DNA of 64,000 nucleotides, from contig DATBBR010000057.1 in the NCBI GenBank assembly GCA_036270875.1, forward strand, positions 1 through 64,000, written 5' to 3'. The stretch's first letter is position 1, and each line of letters begins with the position of its first letter. The notes beneath the pieces were generated by a model, which searched no databases, was not told the DNA's origin, and saw only the letters and a program-made list of their open reading frames with translations. The position numbers were made by a program, and so were the translations under genes. Source of the DNA: Acidimicrobiales bacterium (GTDB lineage: Bacteria; Actinomycetota; Acidimicrobiia; Acidimicrobiales; AC-9). Positions 57,154-64,000 of the stretch are shown here, piece by piece.

Positions 57154-60120
57154 TTGCAGAAGTTACGTGACCAGCATAACAATGAGTGTTGGAGGGAGGA
57201 AGCGGAGATCAGGGCCAAATGGACGGCGCCGCCGCCTGTCGGAATTTTCCTGGATCTCCACGGGGGGGAGGTGGAATCCGATCAATATGTTGGCGACCGT
57301 TTGGGGGCGGCGCCGCACCAGGAAAGAGCCCCGGCGATCTGGGAACGAGACGGGGCTTCGGCGGCGATGGGCCAAGTCGTCGAGCGGGCCAGGACAGGCT
57401 GTGGGGACTCGCTCTTCATCGTCGGTGAGTCCAGGTTGGGCAAGAGCGCTCTCCTGGACCTGGCCCACCGGAGCGCCGGGACCGGCGTCCGGGTCGGTGC
57501 AAAGGTCGCAAAGATCGGCGAGGCCGTCGAGCCCTTCGGCTTCCTCCGGGCCGCGATGGACGAGATCGATGACAGCCGCGATCCGCTGCCTGCGGTGGCG
57601 CCGCTAGGAGGTACTTCCTCACCCGATCGGGTGGCCCACGTCCACCAGGCAATTTGCTGGCTCGAGCGGCTGGAGCATCCCTCACTGCTGCTGCTCGACG
57701 ACTGCCACTGGGCCGACTTGGCTTCCCTCGATCTCCTCGTCTTCATCTGCCGCCGGATCGCCACCGTGCCGCTCGGGGTGATCGCCGCACTCCGGCCGCG
57801 GCCACCTGCCGCCAAGGAGGCGTGCTTGGGCCTCGCGCGAGCCGGCTACGGAAGCTACCGGCGGCTGGCGCCGCGGCGCGAGCCGGGAGCTCGGGCCGTG
57901 GTCGCTGAACGGGCCCGTGGAGCGGCGCCTGCGCCGGTTGCCATCGCCGGCTCCCGCGAACGCGCAGGCAACCCGTTTCTGCTCGACCCGCGGGGGCGGC
58001 AGATCGGACAAGAGTCGGATGGCAAGGGAAATGCCGCAGTCATATCCGATGGTGAAGACAGGACGATTGGCGGAGATCGCTTCGCCGGTGTCGATCGTGT
58101 CGCTCTTCATTTGTTGGAGGTTGCGAGCGTCTTTGGTGAGCGCTTCCCCCCGTCCCTGGCCGCCGAGGTGGCTGGCATCGACGACCGCGAGGCCGAGCGC
58201 TGCTTCGAGGCGCTGTGGAGCTCCGGTCTGGCCGTCGACGCGGGAGAAGGGGTGGCCGAGGTCACCCATCCGCTCTTCCGACAGGCCCTGTACGACGGCA
58301 TGGCGCCGCCCGTGCGGGTCCAGCTTCACGCACGGGCCTTTCGCGTCCTGTCGCGGCGGGGCCTGTACGAGCAGGGGCTTGCCGAGCAGGCCATCAGGGG
58401 GCAGCTCTTCGGGGACCCCGAAGCGATCGCTCTGTTCGACCGGCTGGGCCGTTCGGCGCTGGCGACGGGGGCGGCGGCTACGGCCGTCGGGCACCTCGGT
58501 GCTGCCATCGACCTGGCCGCCGGTAATGCCAAGGTGGAGCTCCGGCTCACTCTCGCCGAGGCCTTGCTGATTGCGGGACAGCCACCCGAGGCGATCAACA
58601 TCATCGAAGGCGTCCTGTCCGAGGCCGGTGATGTTGGAGACGCCCTTCAGTCTCGTGCTCTGCGCCTGATCGGTTGGGCGCACTTCAGCATGGGCGCCCA
58701 CGCTCGGGCCGACGCCAGCTTTCGAGAGGCCACCGCGGCCGGCGAGGAAGGAAACGACGAGCTGGCGGTCGAGACCCTGCTCGATCGAGCCATCGCCTGC
58801 TGGGCGACCGACGGTCCCCAGCGCGCCCTCGACCTCACGGTCCGGGCCCGCCACCTGGTGAGCGGGGTCAACGACCAGCTCCGGGCCCGCGTGGAGGCGG
58901 CATGGGGCTTCGCCGCCCTGCGCTCCGGCGACGGATCCGGTGCGGGCGCCATCGAGCGCCAGGCCAGGCTGGTCGAGAACGTCCCGCTCACCGATCCTGG
59001 CAGTCGTCGCTGGACAAACTTCGTGCTCAACTCGTATGCCGGGGTAGCCACGTGGACCGAGCGATTCTCCGAGGCCGAGCGCGTCCTGGAGGTAGCCAGG
59101 TCGAATGCCGAGCAGACGGGCGACCTGCCCGCCCTGACCGCCCTCGGCATCACCCGCTCCGATGGCCTGACGCGCTTGGGGCGCCTGCAGGAGGCCCGCG
59201 TGGCAGCGGGGGGCGGCGAGCGTGCCGGGGACCGACCGGTCACCACTCCGTTCGCCCTCGCCCGTCGCGCCTACATCCTGCTCCAGCTGGGCCGGCTCGA
59301 GGATGCTGACGCCTGCTGCGCCGACGCCGAGCCCGCGGCGATCGCCGCCCGGGAGCAACTGGCGCTGTTGTGGCTATGGCACGTGCGGGGCGCCCGGCAC
59401 CTCGGCGAGGGAGACATCGAGGAGGCATGCCAGCTCTACGACAGGGTCGAAGAGCTTTCGACAGCCATGGGGATCGGTGAACCGTGCATCGTCCCCTGGG
59501 CGCGCGACGCGCTCACGAGCTACGCCCTCTGCGGCAGGGTGAAGGACGCCCGACGGTTGATCCGCTGGCTCGAGCGTGCGGCCAGCACCCTCCCGTGTCG
59601 ATGGCCGCTCATCGCCGCGGCCACGGGTCGCGCCGCGCTGCTCACGAGCGCGGGCCGCCTCGACGAGGCCGAAGGTCAGTACGAGGCCGCCATCGCCCTG
59701 CACGACGGACTCCCCATGCCCATCGAGCGGGCGCGGACCCTGCTCGACTACGGCAGCTTCCTCCGCCACCACGGCCAGCCGGCTCGGGCCCGGCCCGTGC
59801 TGGCTGAAGCGGTCGAGCGGGCCGAGGCCCTCGGTGCGGGGTGGCTCGCGTCGGGAGCCAGAGGGGAGCTGGGAGCGGCCGGGGGCCGGAGGCGCCGCCC
59901 CGTCGCGGGACGCCGGGGGCTGACGCCGTCGGAGGAGCGGGTGGCGCGACTGGCCACTGGCGGCGCCAGCAACGAGACGATCGCCAAACAGCTGTCCATC
60001 TCGGTCCGGACCGTCGAGACACATCTTCAGCACGCCTACGCCAAGCTCGGGATCCGCTCCCGCCGACAGCTGATGAACACGCCCCGACCCCCCATCGACC
60101 GCTCCTATGAGGTCGGCTGA
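57154..60120 (+). CDS. LuxR-family ATPase regulator (LAL type)
   Basis: A protein of up to 988 residues. An AAA-type ATPase is near the N-terminus with P-loop GESRLGKS (about 90-97) and Walker B LLLLDDCHWADLASLDLL. TPR-like helices fill the middle, and a LuxR helix-turn-helix forms the end (LTPSEERVARLATGG, then ISVRTVETHLQHAYAKLGI). Residues about 225-310 match the family poorly and contain odd stretches, which may reflect paired frameshifts or decay. The TTG start is only the longest option, as no ATG with a ribosome site lies before the ATPase domain. Regulators of this kind activate target operons in response to unknown small molecules. Confidence 0.8.
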   Translation: MQKLRDQHNNECWREEAEIRAKWTAPPPVGIFLDLHGGEVESDQYVGDRLGAAPHQERAPAIWERDGASAAMGQVVERARTGCGDSLFIVGESRLGKSALLDLAHRSAGTGVRVGAKVAKIGEAVEPFGFLRAAMDEIDDSRDPLPAVAPLGGTSSPDRVAHVHQAICWLERLEHPSLLLLDDCHWADLASLDLLVFICRRIATVPLGVIAALRPRPPAAKEACLGLARAGYGSYRRLAPRREPGARAVVAERARGAAPAPVAIAGSRERAGNPFLLDPRGRQIGQESDGKGNAAVISDGEDRTIGGDRFAGVDRVALHLLEVASVFGERFPPSLAAEVAGIDDREAERCFEALWSSGLAVDAGEGVAEVTHPLFRQALYDGMAPPVRVQLHARAFRVLSRRGLYEQGLAEQAIRGQLFGDPEAIALFDRLGRSALATGAAATAVGHLGAAIDLAAGNAKVELRLTLAEALLIAGQPPEAINIIEGVLSEAGDVGDALQSRALRLIGWAHFSMGAHARADASFREATAAGEEGNDELAVETLLDRAIACWATDGPQRALDLTVRARHLVSGVNDQLRARVEAAWGFAALRSGDGSGAGAIERQARLVENVPLTDPGSRRWTNFVLNSYAGVATWTERFSEAERVLEVARSNAEQTGDLPALTALGITRSDGLTRLGRLQEARVAAGGGERAGDRPVTTPFALARRAYILLQLGRLEDADACCADAEPAAIAAREQLALLWLWHVRGARHLGEGDIEEACQLYDRVEELSTAMGIGEPCIVPWARDALTSYALCGRVKDARRLIRWLERAASTLPCRWPLIAAATGRAALLTSAGRLDEAEGQYEAAIALHDGLPMPIERARTLLDYGSFLRHHGQPARARPVLAEAVERAEALGAGWLASGARGELGAAGGRRRRPVAGRRGLTPSEERVARLATGGASNETIAKQLSISVRTVETHLQHAYAKLGIRSRRQLMNTPRPPIDRSYEVG

Positions 60121-60215
60121 CGGCGGACCTCGATCGTCCCGGAGGTCCCCGCCCGCTGACCCCTGAGTAGGCTGCGCGACGCGGGCGACGCCGACGTCAG
60201 CGAGGGAGGACAGTG

Positions 60216-61514
60216 ATGGCCTGGGACTTCTCGACCGAGCCGGAGTTCGAGCGGCAGCTCGAGTGGATGCGCACTTTCGTGCGTGACGAGATCTTCCCTC
60301 TCGAGACGATCACCCTCGACCACGACGCCTTTCTCGAGGCGGTGCGTCCTCTCCAGGCACAGGTGAAGGAGCGAGGCCTGTGGGCCTCGCACCTGCCCCC
60401 CGAGCTCGGCGGTGGCGGGTTCGGCCAGGTCAAGCTGGGACTGATGCACGAGATCCTCGGACAGTCCCCCTTCGCACCGTTCGTGTTCGGCAACAACGCC
60501 CCCGACTCGGGCAACGCCGAGCTGCTGGCGATCGGCATCGAGTCCAGCGGACGGGAGGAGCAGCGGGACCGGTGGCTCAAGCCGCTGCTCGACGGTGCCC
60601 TCCGCAGCTCCTTCTCAATGACCGAGCCCGGTGCCGGCGCCGATCCCACGCTCCTGCGGACGACGGCCGTACGCGATGGTGACGAATGGGTGATCAACGG
60701 CCACAAGTGGTTCAGCTCCAACGCCTCTGTTGCCGACTTCCTCATCGTCATGGCCGTCACCAACCCCGACGTCCACCCGTACCAGGGCAGCTCCATGATC
60801 ATCGTCCCAACGGACAGCCCCGGGGTGGACATCGTGCGGGACATCCCGACGATGGAGCACCCCGAGGAGAGCTTCGGCCTCTACGGGGGACACGCCGAGG
60901 TCCTCTACCGCGAGGTGCGGGTCCCGGTGGAGAACCTGGTCGGCAACGAGGGCGAGGGATTCGTGCTGGCGCAGAAGCGACTCGGGCCGGGGCGCATCCA
61001 CCACTGCATGCGCTGGCTCGGGCAGTCCCGTCGGGCCTTCGACATGATGTGCGAGCGGGCGGTGTCGCGCTACACGCACGGCTCGCACCTATCGGAGAAG
61101 CAGACCATCCAGAACTGGGTGGCCGACTCCCTGGCGGAGATGACCGCCGCCCGGCTCATGACGCTGCACGCGGCCTGGACCATGGACGTGTCGGGACCGT
61201 CGGCTGCCCGGGTCGAGATCGCCATGATCAAGTACTACGGCGCCCAGGTGCTCTACAACGTGATCGACCGCGCCATCCAGGTCCACGGATCACTGGGCTT
61301 CTCGACGGACCTCCCGCTCGAGCACATGTACCGGTCGGCGCGAGCTGCGCGTATCTACGACGGACCGGACGAGGTACACCGGGTGACCGTCGCCCGGCAG
61401 GTGCTCAAGGGCTACAAGCCCGTCGACGTGCCGACCGAGCACGTACCCACCCGGCGGCAGGACGCGACCCGCCGGTTCGCCAAGTACCTGGACCGGGCGA
61501 CCGCCGACCTGTAG
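60216..61514 (+). CDS. Acyl-CoA dehydrogenase family protein
   Basis: A 432-residue FAD enzyme. Characteristic segments are SFSMTEPGAGADPTLLRT, DEWVINGHKWFSSNAS, EVLYREVRVPVENLVGNEGEGFVLAQKRLGPGRIHHCMRWLG and, at the end, IQVHGSLGFSTDLPLEHMYRSARAARIYDGPDEVHR. The arginine-rich region and the GP-DE turn resemble ACAD10/11-like dehydrogenases acting on unusual acyl-CoAs. ATG 60216 is five bases after GGAGGA. Acylphosphatase follows 14 bases downstream. Confidence 0.9.
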   Translation: MAWDFSTEPEFERQLEWMRTFVRDEIFPLETITLDHDAFLEAVRPLQAQVKERGLWASHLPPELGGGGFGQVKLGLMHEILGQSPFAPFVFGNNAPDSGNAELLAIGIESSGREEQRDRWLKPLLDGALRSSFSMTEPGAGADPTLLRTTAVRDGDEWVINGHKWFSSNASVADFLIVMAVTNPDVHPYQGSSMIIVPTDSPGVDIVRDIPTMEHPEESFGLYGGHAEVLYREVRVPVENLVGNEGEGFVLAQKRLGPGRIHHCMRWLGQSRRAFDMMCERAVSRYTHGSHLSEKQTIQNWVADSLAEMTAARLMTLHAAWTMDVSGPSAARVEIAMIKYYGAQVLYNVIDRAIQVHGSLGFSTDLPLEHMYRSARAARIYDGPDEVHRVTVARQVLKGYKPVDVPTEHVPTRRQDATRRFAKYLDRATADL

Positions 61515-61528
61515 CACGCGGCGCGCCG

Positions 61529-61798
61529 GTGAGGGTCAGGCGCCGGGTCCTGGTGTCCGGACGAGTGCAGGGGGTGTTCTTTCGCGACGACTGTCGGCGT
61601 GAGGCGGTCGCTGCCGGCGTGGACGGCTGGGTGCGCAACCGGCCCGACGGGCAAGTAGAGGCCGTGTTCGAGGGCGAGCCGGACGCGGTCGACCGGCTCG
61701 TGTCGTGGTGCCGGACGGGTCCGCCGTCGGCGCGGGTCACAGGGATCGAGGTCGTCGACGAGGAGCCCGGCCAGGAGGCGGGCTTTGGTGTCCTGTGA
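61529..61798 (+). CDS. acyP: Acylphosphatase
   Basis: An 89-residue enzyme hydrolysing acyl phosphates. The phosphate-binding loop SGRVQGVFFRDDC supplies the catalytic Arg19, and GWVRNRPDGQVEAVFEG supplies Asn37. The length is that of a complete single-domain acylphosphatase. GTG 61529 is the first start after the previous stop. Confidence 0.92.
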   Translation: MRVRRRVLVSGRVQGVFFRDDCRREAVAAGVDGWVRNRPDGQVEAVFEGEPDAVDRLVSWCRTGPPSARVTGIEVVDEEPGQEAGFGVL

Positions 61799-61835
61799 TC
61801 GAAGAGGGCCCGAAAGGATCCTCGAGACCCGGCGG

Positions 61836-61848
61836 TAGCCTGTCGCTC
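61836..61848 (+). promoter_or_regulatory. Leaderless -10 element of the pterin dehydratase gene
   Basis: TAGCCT at 61836-61841 is seven bases before the ATG at 61849, with no ribosome site. Confidence 0.5.
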
Positions 61849-62133
61849 ATGTCCCTCCTCGATGATGACGCCATCTCGGCCGGGCTGGCCGGCCTGCAGT
61901 GGGAACGTCAGGGTGACGAGCTGGTGAAGGAGCACAAGAGCCGCGACTTCGCCGCGGCAATGGTGTTCGTCAACGCCGTGGCCGAGCGGGCCGAAGCGGC
62001 CAACCATCACCCGGACATCGACATCCGCTGGAACACCGTGACCCTTCGCCTGTCGACCCATTCCGCTGGCGGCCTGACCCAGGCCGACCTCGACCTGGCG
62101 CGCGAGATCGACGGCCTCGCGGCTGCCCGGTAG
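61849..62133 (+). CDS. Pterin-4a-carbinolamine dehydratase
   Basis: A 94-residue enzyme of the PCD/DCoH family that dehydrates 4a-hydroxytetrahydropterin. The active-site signature is EAANHHPDIDIRWNTVTLRLSTHSAGGLT, with histidines 53, 54 and 71. RDFAAAMVFVNAVAERAE forms the helix before it. No aromatic amino acid hydroxylase is nearby; in bacteria stand-alone PCDs may also serve molybdopterin or folate metabolism. Confidence 0.9.
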   Translation: MSLLDDDAISAGLAGLQWERQGDELVKEHKSRDFAAAMVFVNAVAERAEAANHHPDIDIRWNTVTLRLSTHSAGGLTQADLDLAREIDGLAAAR

Positions 62134-62136
62134 CCG

Positions 62137-63141
62137 TTGCGCTTCACTCCCGCCAGCCACCTCGCCGAGCGGCCGCACGTGATCGCCGACGGTGCCGCCC
62201 TTCCGAGCACCGTGCTCACCTTGTCCCACTGGCCCGCGAGCCCGACACCGCCCGCCCTGGCCGAGGACACCTCGGCTCGCATCGCCTTCCGCTATCTGGA
62301 CAGCGTTCGGGACCGGCCGGCCCCGGAGGCGGTCTCCAACGACCACTTCGACCAGGACGGACTGGTCTCGGTCTACGCCCTGGTGTCGCCGGACGAGGCC
62401 CGCGTCCGTCGGGCCGTCCTGGAGGAGGTCGCCACCGCCGGCGACTTCGCCACCTTCGCCGATCGCGACGCGGCGCGGGTGAGCTTCGCCCTGGCGGCCC
62501 TGGCCGATCCCGAACGATCGCCGCTGGCGGCCGATCTGTTCGCGGCGCCCTATCCGGAGCGCTGCGCAGGGCTCTACGAGGAGCTGCTGGGACGGCTGCC
62601 GGAGCTGGTGGACAACGTCGAGGCCCACCGCGCGCTCTGGGAGGAGGAGGACGCTGCGCTCACCGCCGCCGAGGGCGCCTTGGCTGCCGGCGACGTCACC
62701 GTCGACGAGGTCCGCGACCTCGATCTGGCCGTGGTGCGGATCCCAACCGGCCGGCAGGCCGCCCTGGCGACACGGTTCAGCTCCCGTCAGGACGCCGCCT
62801 GCCATCCGGCGGCCATCAACAACGCGACGAGCGCGCTGCGCATCCTCATCGTCCAAGGTCGCCGGTACGAGCTCGTCTTCCGCTACGAGTCGTGGGTGAA
62901 GTACGTGTCCCGCCGCCCCCTGCCGAGGGTCGATCTCGCTCCGTTGGCCGAGCAGCTCCAGAGCGAGGAGCGAGGTGGAGCGCGTTGGTCCTTCGACGGG
63001 GTGGCCGCCCTGGTGCCCTCCCTGCGCCTGGCCGACGGGAACGAGAGTGACATCGGTCCGACGCGCCTGCGGGCGATGGTGGAGCGCTACCTGGCCACCG
63101 CCGCTCCGGCGTGGGACCCCTACGCGTCCCGGCCCGGCTGA
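62137..63141 (+). CDS. DUF6687-like hypothetical protein
   Basis: A 334-residue soluble protein. A metal-site-like segment NDHFDQDGLVSVYALVSPDEA (about 68-88) resembles the HFDxDG motif of DHH-type phosphoesterase relatives. RFSSRQDAACHPAAINNATSALRILIVQGRRYELVFRYESWVKY follows at about 208-250. To my knowledge this is the DUF6687 family; the function is unknown. It starts with TTG three bases after the dehydratase stop, so the two are probably co-transcribed. Confidence 0.65.
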   Translation: MRFTPASHLAERPHVIADGAALPSTVLTLSHWPASPTPPALAEDTSARIAFRYLDSVRDRPAPEAVSNDHFDQDGLVSVYALVSPDEARVRRAVLEEVATAGDFATFADRDAARVSFALAALADPERSPLAADLFAAPYPERCAGLYEELLGRLPELVDNVEAHRALWEEEDAALTAAEGALAAGDVTVDEVRDLDLAVVRIPTGRQAALATRFSSRQDAACHPAAINNATSALRILIVQGRRYELVFRYESWVKYVSRRPLPRVDLAPLAEQLQSEERGGARWSFDGVAALVPSLRLADGNESDIGPTRLRAMVERYLATAAPAWDPYASRPG

Positions 63142-63161
63142 GGGCGACGGACCTCGACGCC

Positions 63162-63923
63162 GTGTCGACGCCTCTCGTCGCCGTTCCCGCCGTGTACCTC
63201 GACGCTGGCCGGGTATCGGGCTGGACCGACGCCAGCCACGCCGTTCCCGACAAGTACGTGGCCGCCCTGTCCCGAGCGGGCGCCCGCCCTGTGCTGCTGC
63301 CCGCTCCCGACCCGGCTCCAGCGTCGGAGATCCTGGCTCCCTTCGACGCCCTCGTCCTCATCGGCGGGGGGGACGTCGAGGCCCACCGCTATGGGGGCCG
63401 ACCCCATCCCGCCGAGTACCTCGAGCCGTCGCGTGACGAGCTCGAGCTCTCCCTGGCCAAAGAGGCGCTGCGCACCGGGCTGCCCACGCTCGCCATCTGT
63501 CGCGGGGTCCAGGTCCTCAACGTGGCCGTCGGGGGATCGCTGCATCAGCACCTCCCCGACATGGCGTGGTTGACAGAGCATGGCCAGGCGCCCGTCGGCG
63601 ACGCCGTCGACCATCCCGTGCGCGTCGCCCCCGGGACGACGCTGGCCGGCATCTGCGGTCCCGCCCTCGACTCCTGCAACTCACAGCACCATCAGGGCAT
63701 CGACCGGCTCGGAGCGGGCCTGGCCGCGGTGGGGTGGAGCGAGGACGGGCTGGTCGAAGCCGTCGAGGCGATCGGGCCCACCGGCGCCGACGGAGGGCGT
63801 TGGCGCTGGGCACTCGGCGTGCAGTGGCACCCGGAGCGGACCGCGGCCACGGATCCGACCCAACAGGCGCTGTTCGACGCCCTGGTCGACCGGGCGCGGG
63901 CCGACGGAAGCCGCCACGGGTGA
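63162..63923 (+). CDS. Class-I glutamine amidotransferase-like hydrolase (peptidase C26, PuuD-like)
   Basis: A 253-residue protein. The catalytic cysteine is C113 in PTLAICRGVQVLNVAVGGSLHQ, and the His-Glu pair is in LGVQWHPER. FDALVLIGGGDVEAHRYG is the other signature. Members hydrolyse gamma-glutamyl amides, for example gamma-glutamyl-GABA in putrescine breakdown. GTG 63162 (MSTPLVAVPAVYLD) is chosen because it begins the first strand; an upstream in-frame ATG lies inside the preceding gene. Confidence 0.88.
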   Translation: MSTPLVAVPAVYLDAGRVSGWTDASHAVPDKYVAALSRAGARPVLLPAPDPAPASEILAPFDALVLIGGGDVEAHRYGGRPHPAEYLEPSRDELELSLAKEALRTGLPTLAICRGVQVLNVAVGGSLHQHLPDMAWLTEHGQAPVGDAVDHPVRVAPGTTLAGICGPALDSCNSQHHQGIDRLGAGLAAVGWSEDGLVEAVEAIGPTGADGGRWRWALGVQWHPERTAATDPTQQALFDALVDRARADGSRHG

Positions 63924-63954
63924 GGGCCGCCCGGCCGTAGCTGCGAGTCTCGCC

Positions 63955-64000
63955 TCAACCCGGTGGCAGGAAGCGGGCGAGCTGTCGGCTCTGCGCCACC
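63955..64000 (-). CDS. Possible C-terminal end of a gene entering from the right
   Basis: On the minus strand a frame open from the window edge encodes a tail ending SRQLARFLPPG and a TGA stop at 63957-63955, facing the end of the amidotransferase-like gene. Fifteen codons are too few to identify it, and a chance open frame is possible. Confidence 0.3.
   Translation of the reverse strand, partial: VAQSRQLARFLPPG

Overview
The window is one continuous stretch of very GC-rich chromosomal DNA with dense, mostly intact genes and no rRNA, tRNA, CRISPR array or insertion sequence that I could find. Gene content points to an actinobacterium. It has a PafB/PafC pair, coenzyme F420 genes (cofC and a luciferase-like oxidoreductase), LexA boxes of the actinobacterial form TCGAAC-N4-GTTCGA in front of imuA-imuB and dnaE2, DtxR-type metal boxes, a lysine-rich histone-like protein and many leaderless start sites. 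A deep lineage such as Acidimicrobiia is my inference; a marker gene would be needed to settle it. No stretch longer than about 230 bases is without a gene or a described element.

Region by region: 1-5000 holds the 3' end of pafB, pafC and a MobF-type relaxase whose helicase half has lost its ATPase motifs. 5056-12216 has an acyl-CoA synthetase, a hydroxyacid dehydrogenase divergent from an F420-type oxidoreductase, and a giant cyclase-ATPase-TPR regulator. 12333-13282 has a small protein divergent from a KAPARK-repeat DNA-binding protein. 13344-19378 has a PIG-L deacetylase with cofC, then gpsA, a six-hairpin glycosidase and a second class III cyclase. 19404-25145 has an alpha-mannosidase, an RpiB-like isomerase, a GYD protein, a small protein, selD behind a strikingly structured leader, and rnhB. 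25125-28906 has an acyl-CoA dehydrogenase, carbonic anhydrase, a UbiA prenyltransferase and an amidohydrolase. 29122-31767 is a DUF1330-sulfatase-TetR operon with a clear operator-promoter. 31860-37047 has a DUF5655 protein, a cation-exchanger-like membrane protein and a two-in-one ABC exporter.

37067-40517 carries an arginine-degrading set: a stand-alone guanidino hydrolase and a stand-alone LOR/SDH ornithine cyclodeaminase-like protein, which together resemble the single cyanobacterial ArgZ/AgrE protein, divergent from a glutamate-family dehydrogenase. 40535-41479 is a ZIP metal transporter with three dyads in its promoter, followed by an alpha/beta hydrolase. 42149-52071 is the SOS mutasome (imuA, imuB, dnaE2), split by a four-gene membrane and lipoprotein operon on the other strand. 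52103-57025 is a complete branched-chain amino acid type ABC transporter operon. 57154-60120 is a LuxR-type ATPase regulator. The window closes with an acyl-CoA dehydrogenase, acylphosphatase, pterin dehydratase, a DUF6687-like protein and a class-I amidotransferase-like hydrolase.

The observations I rate highest are the candidate four-way-junction RNA leader of selD (23173-23291), the split arginine dihydrolase/ornithine cyclodeaminase pair, the matched LexA-box and leaderless -10 layout of the mutasome genes, the relaxase with a dead helicase domain, and a perfect 21-bp inverted repeat at 29022-29080. All functional calls rest on motifs and family knowledge read by eye; no database search was run.
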